Source: a virus
Length of the DNA: 64,000 nucleotides
Direction: 5' to 3' (one strand)
IMG/VR virus record: IMGVR_UViG_3300046170_000378
Location: 124,001 to 188,000 of that record
Shown: positions 27,270 through 36,080 of the stretch, one piece after another
Layout: each line of letters begins with the position of its first letter
Numbering within the stretch: the first letter of the stretch is position 1
Translations under genes and position numbers: made by a program
The notes under the pieces: model-generated
Seen by the model: the letters and a program-made list of their open reading frames with translations, nothing else
What the model was told of the DNA's origin: nothing
The model's database searches: none

Positions 27270-27279
27270 GATATATAAA
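27270..27279 (+). promoter_or_regulatory. Late promoter before the repeat-bearing gene
   Basis: Exact GATATATAAA, 29 bases before the ATG at 27308. Confidence 0.65.
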
Positions 27280-27307
27280 CCATAGACATTTTAAAAAATA
27301 TACACAA

Positions 27308-29229
27308 ATGATGAAACTTAATAAAAGAATCAAATTGTATGAAGAATTTGCAGGAACTGCAATGGATTCTTCAAATAATACGGCACCTGCTTCTAAAACT
27401 ACGTCTAATTCTGTAGCAGTTGACAAGACTAACGTTAAATCAGATGATGCTACAAAAAAAGCAGAAGGTGAAAAAGTAAGAGCTAGTGTTATTAAGGATG
27501 TAGATGCTATTTTAACAAACTTATCTAAATTATCAGATCAGATCAAAGAACATTATATGATCAATGAAGAGGTTTCTATGGAAAGTGTTTTAGCTTCTCT
27601 TAAATCTTCTTTCGCTATAGCTAAATGCGAAAGTAAACTAGGAAAGTATAAAAAGATTGCATTGATGGCAAATAAAGATCAACAAACTGCAGATAACATA
27701 CAGAGTGAATTTAAAACAATGGCCAAATTTGATAAGCAGATAGAAGCAGCAGAAGGTGAAAAAAAGGTAAAACTTAAAGAAGCTAAGAAGAATGCTAAAA
27801 CAGAATTAGATCATAATAAAGAAGTTAACGCTGAAAAATTAAAAAATGCTCTTCAAGAATTCGAAGATGAACTAGGAGAAGCTGAAAAAAACATAGCTAA
27901 AGACAGTCCATTAGGAAAGGTATATTTTAAAAGAAAGGCAGTTTTAAAGAACATAGTCGCAGAAGAAGGTTTAGAGAATAAGGCTAAGGTATTTAAAGCT
28001 ATGGGTAAAAAAGAAGCGGCATTAGCTGCAGCTGGAGAATTAAAAGAAGTTCAACAAAAGGGAAAAGAATTAGCTCAGGCAATAGCAGATGGAGAAAAAG
28101 AAGCAAGTGACGATATTAAAGAACTAGAAGGCGTTAAAGCATTCCTTCCTGAAATTGAAGCTATTCAAAAAACTTCGGTTGCTATAAAGAAAATCGGAGA
28201 TCAAGCAGACGCTCATATAAATAAATTAAAGCCTGCTAAAAAGGAAGAAACAGCTGACGACACCAAGACTGACGACACCGAAGACTGACGACACCAAGAC
28301 TGACGACACCAAGACTGACGACACGAAGACTGACGACACGAAGACTGACGACACCAAGACTGACGACACCAAGACTGACGACACCAAGACTGACGACACG
28401 AAGACTGACGACACCGAAGACTGACGACACCAAGACTGACGAGATACCAAGACTGACGATGATACCAAGACTGACGATGACAAGAATAAAATAAAAGAAG
28501 AATCTTTGGACATAGACAATGTTGTAGAAAACGCTAAAGTAGAAGATCTTTATTCTGCAGCAAAGGGTGCTAATGATGAAGGTGCTTTAAATAAGGCTAA
28601 AGAATTAGCTTCATCCTTTAAATCGGCAGCTGCAGCTGAAGAATTAGCTGCAAAAACCTGCATTAGCAAATAAAATTGCAGGAAAAGAAGTTCCTAAAAC
28701 TATTATAATTCTAGCAGGTGGAGACGACGAGTCTGCCAAAGAAGGTGAAGACGGTTATACTCTCGGTAACTTTATTGACAAATACGGAGGCGGATCTTCT
28801 ATAGTAGGTAAAGAAGATTATTCACCTATTAAAATAGCAGATGAAATTTTAGCTAGCGTAGACGATGCAATTGCAAGTGCTACCGGTAAATCAGACGACA
28901 CTGACACTTCAAAAGATGATGACACTTCAAAAGACGATACATCTGATGATGAAACACCAGAAAAGAATTCTAAGAAAGACATGATTGCTAGATACAAAAA
29001 ATTAATTGACGGCACCGATGATGAAGAAAAGAAAAAGAAGTATCAAGATAAAATAGACAAGCTAAGTAAAACAGAAGAATCTAAATTTTTAGATCCAGAT
29101 TTTATAGCTGTATTAGAAGCTGAGCTATTAGCGTTTGAAAATTCAATAAATGAATCAGAAGAACTACCCAAGAAAGTTAAGCTTTATGTAGGTATGTCAA
29201 TTGCTGATAGATTTAAAGCATTAATGTAA
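27308..29229 (+). CDS. Highly charged late protein with DDTKT tandem repeats, four frameshifts
   Basis: After repair, one protein of about 640 residues. The N-terminal 300 residues are Lys/Glu/Ala-rich helix, probably coiled coil, and start with KLYEEF at residues 9-14, similar to the KLYE in the capsid protein. A DDTKT minisatellite follows, then a folded part (TIIILAGGDDESAKEGEDGYTLGNFIDKYGGGSSIVGKEDYSP), a second Asp/Thr-rich linker and a helical C-terminus. Breaks: CC 28278-28279 and 28414-28415 (one extra each), near 28441-28443 (one missing) and AAAAA 28652-28656 (one extra). Position just after the capsid gene suggests a head or internal protein, but I recognise no family. Confidence 0.55.
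28256..28478 (+). repeat. 15-base minisatellite (DDTKT units)
   Basis: About 14 units of GACGACACCAAGACT or its synonymous variant GACGACACGAAGACT; two units are 16 bases, one is 17 and one 18. In frame they encode D-D-T-K-T. The off-length units cause the frame changes in the host gene. Not a CRISPR array: units are contiguous without spacers. Confidence 0.9.
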
Positions 29230-29231
29230 TA

Positions 29232-29738
29232 TTAAAGAGAGCGCCTAGCGTTCTTTTTAGCCAACTTAAGAAACTCCTCTCGTTCTGCGAGCAGGAGTTT
29301 TTTACATTCCTTGCGAAACTCAATTGAAGATTTAAGTATACGACTGTCAATCATAGGAGCGTCTAAAACATCTAAGTATTCTGGATGAATAAAGTTTTCT
29401 AGATCAAAGTTCATAAATTTGGCCTTAATTGGTTTTAAGCTTATTGCACATAACCAATCTACACTATTATAAGAAGCGTGTAAAGTGTCAATATCAACGA
29501 CCTCGTTAGTACTATGATCCCAATATAATTTTAAACTACTTGCAGATTTACTACTGGTTCTGTGCATTCTCAGAATGCAGCCCATAAATTGATCACTATC
29601 TGACCATGTTTTAATATGTCTGTGTTCTATTAAGAATTTTCGATGATTCTTTTTTAGACAACCTAAAATTATCCCATGTCTATTCCTAGGATTTGGACCA
29701 TTTGTTCTTATTATTTGTATGTCAACCTTTCTAGCCAT
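29232..29738 (-). CDS. Hypothetical protein, the only minus-strand gene
   Basis: A 168-residue basic protein read leftward. Composition looks coding (balanced hydrophobic core, WSDSDQFMGCILRMHR, LKLYWDHSTNEVVDIDTLH, NFDLENFIHPEYLDVLDAP, a charged C-terminal helix), and no plus-strand gene competes here. It faces the clamp-loader gene with about 60 bases between the two starts and converges on the late gene at 27308-29229. I do not recognise the family. The reversed orientation in an otherwise one-directional genome suggests a late acquisition or independent control. Confidence 0.6.
   Translation of the reverse strand: MARKVDIQIIRTNGPNPRNRHGIILGCLKKNHRKFLIEHRHIKTWSDSDQFMGCILRMHRTSSKSASSLKLYWDHSTNEVVDIDTLHASYNSVDWLCAISLKPIKAKFMNFDLENFIHPEYLDVLDAPMIDSRILKSSIEFRKECKKLLLAEREEFLKLAKKNARRSL
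29235..29257. terminator. Possible bidirectional terminator between convergent genes
   Basis: AAGAGAGCGC (29235-29244) can pair, with two G-T wobbles, to GCGTTCTTTT (29248-29257) across a CTA loop; A-rich on one side and T-rich on the other. It sits at the meeting point of the plus-strand gene ending 29229 and the minus-strand gene ending 29232. Confidence 0.45.
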
Positions 29739-29753
29739 ATATTATATTTATCT

Positions 29754-29784
29754 TTGAAACTTTAACGCCTTGTGTGTGTATAAT
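29754..29784 (+). promoter_or_regulatory. Promoter for the clamp loader: TTGAAAC and TATAAT
   Basis: TTGAAA at 29754-29759 and TATAAT at 29779-29784, 19-base spacer, 17 bases before the gp44 start. Confidence 0.6.
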
Positions 29785-29800
29785 TACCAAAACATATTAT

Positions 29801-30760
29801 ATGCAGTCAATAAATCAACTCTTTACAGAGAAGTATCGTCCAAAAAATTTAGATGATTTGATTTTGCCAGATAGAGTCATGGCAAAATTTAAAGATGGAT
29901 TAGTCCAAAACATGTTGTTATCAGGGTTCACCAGGAACTGGTAAAACTTCATGTGCAAAAGCAATTGTTAATCAGTTTAAGCTACCATATCTTTATATTA
30001 ATGCGTCTACTGATACTTCAGTTGATGTTATTAGAACTAAGATTATAGATTTCTGTTCAACTGTGTCTATTATGGATGCACCTGGAATGTTCAAAGTAGT
30101 AATACTAGATGAGGTTGATGGAGTATCAGATCAATTCTTTAAAGCTTTGCGTGCAACAATGGAACAATTTGCTAGTAATTCTAGATTTATTGCAACATGT
30201 AATTACATTAACAAGCTACCAGATCCAATTCTTTCAAGATTTGAAGTTATTAATTTTGACTTTGATAAAGAAGAAGAATCAGAATTGACAAAGAAGTATA
30301 TTAAGCGAGTATACCAGATATGTGGTGATGAAGGTATGACAATTGAAAAACCAGCATTGGTTGAATTTGTTAGACGTAATTTTCCAGATTTAAGATCAAC
30401 TCTAAATAAGTTACAAGGGCTATAAAACACAAGGAACTTCTAATATTACAGTAGAAGATGTTAAGAAATTTAATTCTGTTTACAAAGATGTATTTGAACT
30501 TGTATTTAATGAGACAGATCCAGCTAAGAATTATCAACTTCTAGTTAGTAATTATGGTAATAAAGGTAGATGACATATTACAAACTTTAGGTGAAGAATT
30601 TGTTGAATATATACAACAAGAGAAATTACAACATATTAAACACATCCCTCAAATTATCATTACTGTTGCAAAACACCAAGCGCAACGAGTACATGTTATT
30701 GATCCAGTGATTACAATGTTAAGTTGTGTGTATGAAATACAATCTATTGTTAACTCTTAA
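29801..30760 (+). CDS. 44: Clamp loader large subunit, T4 gp44-like, three frameshifts
   Basis: Restored length is about 318 residues, matching T4 gp44 (319). Features: LFTEKYRPKNLDDLILPDRV at the N-terminus, Walker A SGSPGTGKTSCAKAIV, Walker B VVILDEVDGVS, the sensor region FIATCNYINKLPDPILSRFEVINFDF containing the SRF (SRC-type) arginine finger, and the helical collar. The frame breaks at GGG 29924-29926 (through Walker A), GGG 30417-30419 and AAA 30562-30564, each with one extra base. It loads the gp45 clamp using ATP, together with gp62. Confidence 0.86.
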
Positions 30761-30777
30761 AAAATAAGTTAGTATAA

Positions 30778-30810
30778 ATTTTTTATTGTCAAATATTTTT
30801 GGTATATTAG
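30778..30810 (+). promoter_or_regulatory. T-run/ATTGTC and GGTATATTAG promoter for RNase H
   Basis: A T-rich box ending in ATTGTC (30780-30790) followed by GGTATATTAG (30801-30810), 25 bases before the start at 30835. A member of the five-copy promoter family otherwise found in the accessory region. Confidence 0.6.
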
Positions 30811-30834
30811 CAATAAGATAAAACAAATAAAGAT

Positions 30835-32103
30835 ATGAAAGTGGGAAAACACACACTATTAATCGACGGTAATTATTTTGTATTCAGTAGACTATTCGTC
30901 CTACCGAAACCTAAAAATGGAGTGCCATTGCTAGGCGATGATAAGCAAAAGTCTCAGTTTATGAGAAAGCTTGCTATTGATTTTGCATCAGAGATGCGTA
31001 AACTAAAAATGTTTGTAGATGATGTTGTATTAACAGTTGATTCTAAATCATGGCGTAAGGACTTATATCCTGAAGCAGATTACAAAGGTACTAGAAAGCA
31101 AAGTTCAGATGTGGATTGGACTGCAGTCTACGGAGTCTATGAAGAATTTCAAAAGATTGTAGCCAAAAAAGGTGTAACAGTACACCAGATCCAAGGCGCA
31201 GAAGCAGATGACGTAATTTTCGGATGGTCAACAATGCTTAATGCACGTGGCAAATCATGTATTGTATGGTCTGGTGATAAAGATCTTATTCAATTAGTAA
31301 ACTATTCAAATACTAATGATGCACACACATTGTGGTACTATAATACACGAAAGCAATTGTATGCATATAAAGGTTTTGCAGAAGATATGGCAACCTCTGC
31401 CGCTGCAGATCTATCAAACGACGATATGTTATTCAACATGGGCGGTCAAACGATGCTTAGAGATAATTATCAAGGTGACATTACGAATTGGATTACTGCC
31501 AATAAGATCTCTATTGAGGAAATAGATTGTGACGAGTTTATTCTTAAGAAGATCTTAACGGGCGACAAATCAGATAATATTCCTGCATGTGTTACATGGC
31601 AAAAAGAAATGAAGACAGGTAAGCTTCGTAATTATTCTTTAACAATGAAACATGCTGACACCATATATGATCAGTTTATTAAAGAATACGACAATTTTAT
31701 TATAGATCACCTGTTCTCTTCTGAATACAAAGATAAGCTATCTGATATAATTTATCGTGTAGTTGGTCATAGTACGCCCACACTCATTAAAGTAGCACTG
31801 TCAACGAATATTGCACTGATGTTATTGCATAATAAAACTATACCAGATGCAATACAACGTGCTATCTATGATTCTATTGAAAAGGATTGGGAAGGTGCAA
31901 TCGAGAATAAGGATTCTATTATGGAAATGGATAAAATATTAGAAGGCACTGGATGGTTGGATAAAGAAAATAGTTTTGCTCCCGATGCATTTGCAGGTAT
32001 GGACATTCCAAAAGAAGATAGCAAACCTAAAAGAAAGCCTATGAAATTGGTAGGTAAGAAAACTAAAAAAGTAACTAAGGATCCAACTAAAAAGTTATTT
32101 TAA
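30835..32103 (+). CDS. rnh: RNase H / 5'-3' flap exonuclease, T4 Rnh-like
   Basis: A 422-residue FEN-family nuclease (T4 Rnh is 305). Metal-binding acidic motifs are visible: LLIDGNYFVFSR, DDVVLTVDSKSWRKDLYPEADYKGTR, QGAEADDVIFGW, VWSGDKDLIQLV and ILTGDKSDNIP with the helix-hairpin-helix region. It removes RNA primers and 5' flaps from lagging-strand fragments. The C-terminus is a basic linker ending KKLF, like clamp-binding tails. The extra length is mainly in the C-terminal half. Confidence 0.88.
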   Translation: MKVGKHTLLIDGNYFVFSRLFVLPKPKNGVPLLGDDKQKSQFMRKLAIDFASEMRKLKMFVDDVVLTVDSKSWRKDLYPEADYKGTRKQSSDVDWTAVYGVYEEFQKIVAKKGVTVHQIQGAEADDVIFGWSTMLNARGKSCIVWSGDKDLIQLVNYSNTNDAHTLWYYNTRKQLYAYKGFAEDMATSAAADLSNDDMLFNMGGQTMLRDNYQGDITNWITANKISIEEIDCDEFILKKILTGDKSDNIPACVTWQKEMKTGKLRNYSLTMKHADTIYDQFIKEYDNFIIDHLFSSEYKDKLSDIIYRVVGHSTPTLIKVALSTNIALMLLHNKTIPDAIQRAIYDSIEKDWEGAIENKDSIMEMDKILEGTGWLDKENSFAPDAFAGMDIPKEDSKPKRKPMKLVGKKTKKVTKDPTKKLF

Positions 32104-32104
32104 T

Positions 32105-32266
32105 ATGACACTGACTGATTATATTCAAATAGAAGAAATATTAGCAGAAGCAAATGCACATAATCTAAAGCCAGAAGTTATTGAGCTAGCTAACAAAATA
32201 GAAATGCTCCATGATTTTTCAAAAGTAGATGCATATCAACATGCATTTAATACACTTATAGGGTAA
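32105..32266 (+). CDS. Small hypothetical protein (53 residues)
   Basis: A 53-codon helical frame starting just after the RNase H stop. No domain seen. Close spacing suggests co-transcription with rnh. Confidence 0.5.
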   Translation: MTLTDYIQIEEILAEANAHNLKPEVIELANKIEMLHDFSKVDAYQHAFNTLIG

Positions 32267-32295
32267 ACTTTCTTACCTAATAACATATAATAAGT

Positions 32296-32727
32296 ATGCT
32301 AGACGAAACTAAATTATTTGACTTCGTAAAGATAATGTTTACGAAAAAAAGTCAATACGATAAAATAAAAAATCACAACAAAAAACGCCATCATTTTATG
32401 ATCAATCGTTTTATGGCTATTAAATATCCAGCGAATGCTCAGTTGTTTAACGTTAATGGAATTAGTGGTGCTAATGTTGTAGAATCTTGGGCAATGGTAG
32501 CTCAAAGATTTAAATCTGTACCAGGGTGGTTTTATACAAAAACCAAGAAATCGGCCACAAAAAATAAAGCTGATAAATATATTCCAACAGAACAATCTAT
32601 TCAAATATATCTTAATAAAAACGAGATAGGAATGAGAGAGTTTAATGAACTTAAAGTTTTTGCAAAAGAAGAACTTTATTCTGATTTAAAAAAAATAGAA
32701 GCCCAGGTCGATGTCTACAGGAAATAG
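32296..32727 (+). CDS. 62: Possible clamp loader small subunit, T4 gp62-like
   Basis: A 143-residue basic helical protein. The segment HHFMINRFMAIKYPANAQLFNVNGISGANVVESWAMVAQRF recalls the F-x-x-N-R-x-x-S/A pattern in gp62 of T4-like phages, and the C-terminal region ends in a charged amphipathic helix, as in gp62. gp62 normally neighbours gp44, here separated only by rnh. The assignment is tentative; similarity is low and the protein is shorter than T4 gp62 (187). Confidence 0.4.
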   Translation: MLDETKLFDFVKIMFTKKSQYDKIKNHNKKRHHFMINRFMAIKYPANAQLFNVNGISGANVVESWAMVAQRFKSVPGWFYTKTKKSATKNKADKYIPTEQSIQIYLNKNEIGMREFNELKVFAKEELYSDLKKIEAQVDVYRK

Positions 32728-33361
32728 AGATAATTTTTCAGAGGTAATAGATATTACATTACATAAATATAATTCTATTGATCTAAGATTGTGGGGAATA
32801 ATCTCTAGATTTTCTACCGCTAAAACTTTAGGGGACAACACTATGTTGCTTTCAGTAGAAGATCTTAGAAAAATAATTTACAATGCATTTAAATCTGAAA
32901 TATCTAGGTTTAAAGCAATAAGTGATGTTGCCATTCATAAAGAAGCCACATCTATTTACTTTATAAATCAAATATTAGATACGATGTCTAATTTGATGTG
33001 GGTTAAATTTACACTTAACACTAATTCTAGTTATAGTAGAATCGTCAATATCGATCAAATAAAAACTATTAAATTTAGTACAAAAACACTTAGAGGTAGT
33101 ATTAGACTATTTGATATTTTTAATGAACACGAAGCTGATGTAGCAGGAATGATTCTAAGAAGGGCTAATCTATTGGGACCTGAAGATCATTTTATGGTCA
33201 TGAGAGTTAGAAAGTTTTTATCTACATTAGATTTATTCTTATCAGAGAATAATACCACTGAAGTTTATAACATAATCAACGCAATCATTCAACGAGTAGA
33301 GGTATACGAATCTGATGACCCAGAGATGCTTTTAATAGCTGACAAAAAATCAGATATATAA
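32711..33361 (+). CDS. Hypothetical protein preceding the neck-like gene
   Basis: A 216-residue mostly helical protein whose start overlaps the preceding gene by 17 bases. No catalytic motif. It lies directly upstream of the gp14-like gene, the position of T4 gp13, but I see no convincing gp13 similarity. The late promoter of the following gene overlaps its last codons. Confidence 0.5.
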   Translation: MSTGNRDNFSEVIDITLHKYNSIDLRLWGIISRFSTAKTLGDNTMLLSVEDLRKIIYNAFKSEISRFKAISDVAIHKEATSIYFINQILDTMSNLMWVKFTLNTNSSYSRIVNIDQIKTIKFSTKTLRGSIRLFDIFNEHEADVAGMILRRANLLGPEDHFMVMRVRKFLSTLDLFLSENNTTEVYNIINAIIQRVEVYESDDPEMLLIADKKSDI

Positions 33362-33362
33362 A
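33353..33362 (+). promoter_or_regulatory. Late promoter overlapping a stop codon
   Basis: GATATATAAA embedded in the last codons of the 216-residue gene, 30 bases before the neck-like gene start. Confidence 0.55.
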
Positions 33363-33391
33363 TAAAAATAGGTCGTAGACTTTAATCGTTA

Positions 33392-35329
33392 ATGGTAACT
33401 AATTTTACAGCAAATCAAATCGGTGACTTTATGTTCGCTAAACTTGTAGATCCTTATGAGGATATTACTAAAGTTACGGGCTGGAATGTTACTACGGGTG
33501 TTTCTACACCAAATACTGTTGGACTTTTATCTATGTCTCTTGGCGGTTTCAATATCACAGGAATAGACACTAACTTAGATTTAGTTCCAGGTGAAAAAAT
33601 ATTGATTTCTAATTATACAGTTACTGTTGATGCTATAATTAGCCCTAACGAGTTTACTATTTTAGAAGGAGCTCCGATTTCAACTACAGGAATCAAATTC
33701 TATAAAAAACCAGATTCTAATAATCATTTTGAATATTCATATAGATGGTCTCAAAATGGTCCTAGTACAGATGGTGGACAAATGTCTCCATCTAGGGTAT
33801 TAAATATGGGTACTGGACCTAATGATTTATTAGGCCAAACATTTGATCCTACAAAGCCGCTTTGGTTAGACGTTAAAGCAGAGGTTAATAGATTAAGTGA
33901 CTACAACACAATAACATTATTAAGTGTTACATTTGAATTACTTTCTGAGAACGGTGTAATAGAAAGTTGTCCACAATTTTGTGGGGATTGTGATGACGCA
34001 TGGTCAATGAGTGGATGTGCTAATATTGTTATAGACTGTGATGCACCGTTATATGATCCATATAATTTACAGAGGCCAGTTGATACTTATAGAGATATAA
34101 GTGAATTATCTTCAGAAATGTGGGGTCACCCAGTAAAATACTTTAGAGTAGAACCTGACAAAAGGTCGAGTGATGTGGTGTTAATGGAATATTCGCTGTA
34201 TAATGTAACAGAAAACGCGGAACTTAAAATAATGGTGCCAGACAATGCAATGCCTACCCAAGAATTTCAATATGATATTTTTGGAATGGGGTTTGAAGAC
34301 TTTGAGGTGCATATTACGCAAGGCCAATTTAAAGCGGCATTTGGTTTAGGACCAAGTCCTAGATCTAGAGATTACTTATATTTCCCACTAATGAATAGGA
34401 TGTACGAAGTACGTACGGTTTCTTTCGCAGATGAATTCAATATGGATATGACGTATTGGAGAGTAATGCTAACTAAATACGAAGAAAGAACAAGCTCTAT
34501 ACATACCGATACTGCAATTGAACAAGAGGTAGATGATTTAGTTACGGGAATAGAAGAGGTATTTGGTGAAGAGTTACAAGAAGAATATGCAAAGGTAACT
34601 AAACCAGAACAATATAAAACAGTTTTTAGTGAAGTTAATGATGGCACTAGATATAAAATACATAATGATTTAACTATCAAAGATACTGAAATTAGAAATC
34701 AGTGGACAATCGTAGCCAAAAACTGTTATGATATGTCTAGTATTAAAGATGTTGGCGTTGAAGCATTACAATATGTAAAAAAATCACAATTAGCAGTTGA
34801 TAAAAATCTAGCAATGACACTTTGGTTTAGACCTGGTGATAAATCATTTACTTCAATTAATCCAAATATAAACTTAGTAAAGGGTAGAACAGGATCTAAG
34901 GGATTAAGCTTAGAAACTTCTAAAGATTCAATTACAATAAAGTTAAACAACGATACACATACATTTAATTACAATTCTGAATTAGAACACAATGTATGGT
35001 ATGGTGTTGTATTTAATTTAAGTAATACTTATTTCGGGCTAAGTGTTGATGTTTATAGATTAGATCCTATGAGCAATTGGCAAAACGGCCAATCAATACA
35101 GGATACATTGACTTCAGTATTATCAGAAAAACTAGATAGTATTACCCCATATGGTTGGACAACGCCTGACAGATGGTCTCTGATGCCAGGTCCACATGAA
35201 ATAACAAACATAAGGTTATTTAATAAAGTTATTGGAGATGAACAACATATTAATCTTTTACAACAGTATGTCGTTAGAGATAATCAATATGCACATATTA
35301 TCGACAATGCAATACCTTCTATCAACTAA
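33392..35329 (+). CDS. Large structural protein: gp14-like neck segment with C-terminal lectin-like domain
   Basis: A 645-residue protein. Residues 1-220 are beta-rich with a cysteine cluster (CPQFCGDCDDAW...SGCANIVIDCD) that may bind metal. Residues about 245-370 follow the order of T4 gp14: HPVKYFRVEPD, a long strand/helix region, FGMGFEDFEVHITQGQFKAAFGLGP and YLYFPLMNRMYEVRTVSFAD (T4: DLIYFPMDNSLFEINWVEP). Residues about 440-630 resemble a concanavalin A/LamG-like fold (AMTLWFRPGDKSF, SLETSKDSITIKL, EHNVWYGVVFNLSN, ITNIRLFNKVIGDE). T4 gp14 has only 256 residues and no such domain. It precedes the terminase genes, as gp14 does in T4. Confidence 0.5.
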   Translation: MVTNFTANQIGDFMFAKLVDPYEDITKVTGWNVTTGVSTPNTVGLLSMSLGGFNITGIDTNLDLVPGEKILISNYTVTVDAIISPNEFTILEGAPISTTGIKFYKKPDSNNHFEYSYRWSQNGPSTDGGQMSPSRVLNMGTGPNDLLGQTFDPTKPLWLDVKAEVNRLSDYNTITLLSVTFELLSENGVIESCPQFCGDCDDAWSMSGCANIVIDCDAPLYDPYNLQRPVDTYRDISELSSEMWGHPVKYFRVEPDKRSSDVVLMEYSLYNVTENAELKIMVPDNAMPTQEFQYDIFGMGFEDFEVHITQGQFKAAFGLGPSPRSRDYLYFPLMNRMYEVRTVSFADEFNMDMTYWRVMLTKYEERTSSIHTDTAIEQEVDDLVTGIEEVFGEELQEEYAKVTKPEQYKTVFSEVNDGTRYKIHNDLTIKDTEIRNQWTIVAKNCYDMSSIKDVGVEALQYVKKSQLAVDKNLAMTLWFRPGDKSFTSINPNINLVKGRTGSKGLSLETSKDSITIKLNNDTHTFNYNSELEHNVWYGVVFNLSNTYFGLSVDVYRLDPMSNWQNGQSIQDTLTSVLSEKLDSITPYGWTTPDRWSLMPGPHEITNIRLFNKVIGDEQHINLLQQYVVRDNQYAHIIDNAIPSIN

Positions 35330-35388
35330 GACGCTACAATCAAGCTAGATAAATTAGTAACAAATTAATTTGTTACAATGTTTTATTA

Positions 35389-35397
35389 GATATATAG
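35389..35397 (+). promoter_or_regulatory. Late promoter before terminase small subunit
   Basis: GATATATAG, 16 bases before the ATG at 35414. Confidence 0.5.
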
Positions 35398-35413
35398 ATT
35401 ATAATATAATAAT

Positions 35414-36080
35414 ATGAGCGAAGACAAAAAGAAAAGCATTTCGGATCAAGCTGATGAAATCAGAAAAGAATTAGATGCTTTAATAGGTGAAAATCAAATG
35501 GATGTAGAAACAGATCCGACCGATTTACCAATGATACAGAGAGAAACTAGTTTAGCTCCTGTAAATTATACCGAATTAAAATCAAGTGCTGCTAAAAAAG
35601 CAACAAAAACTATTACGTCCCTGATGAAGTTTTATCTCGATGCAGATATTATTGAAAAGGACGAATATATTCAAGCAAAAAAGAAAATGGATGAAATGAC
35701 AATGTCGTCATTGATCTATCAACTACAGGCAGGCGAAAGAGCACTTACAACACTATTAGAAACTATAGATTCTGGAGAATTGGCACCAAGGATGTTCGAA
35801 GTACTTGCAACTCTACAGAAATCAATGTTAGATATTATTAAATCTCAGACCATGTATTTAATGGCTGCAGAAGAATCTACTAAAAGAATAGCCAGAGATA
35901 TTGAGATTTATAGAAAAAGAGATGATGTTGCAGAAATTGAAGCAGCCGGTGGAGATTCATCAGAAAGAAATGTACAAAGAGGGTACAAAAGATTTAATGG
36001 CTGCAATTCAAGCAGGTATTAATCAAACAAAAGAAGAAGATATAGAAGACGTCGATATAGAAGAGTCTGACGAAGAATAA
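35414..36080 (+). CDS. 16: Terminase small subunit, T4 gp16-like, one frameshift
   Basis: About 221 residues after removing one G from GGG 35981-35983, which restores an acidic tail ending EESDEE that overlaps the gp17 start by one base. The helical core (SSLIYQLQAGERALTTLLETIDSGELAPRMFEVLATLQKSMLDIIKSQTMYLM) is typical of the coiled-coil oligomerisation region of gp16. Residues 60-100 may be the DNA-recognition part. It regulates gp17 and helps choose packaging DNA. Confidence 0.75.

Noticed and set aside
28226-28519. Reverse-strand Val/Ser repeat frames and possible CRISPR array
   Set aside because: The repeats are contiguous 15-base units without spacers and encode DDTKT on the plus strand; the reverse frames are by-products.
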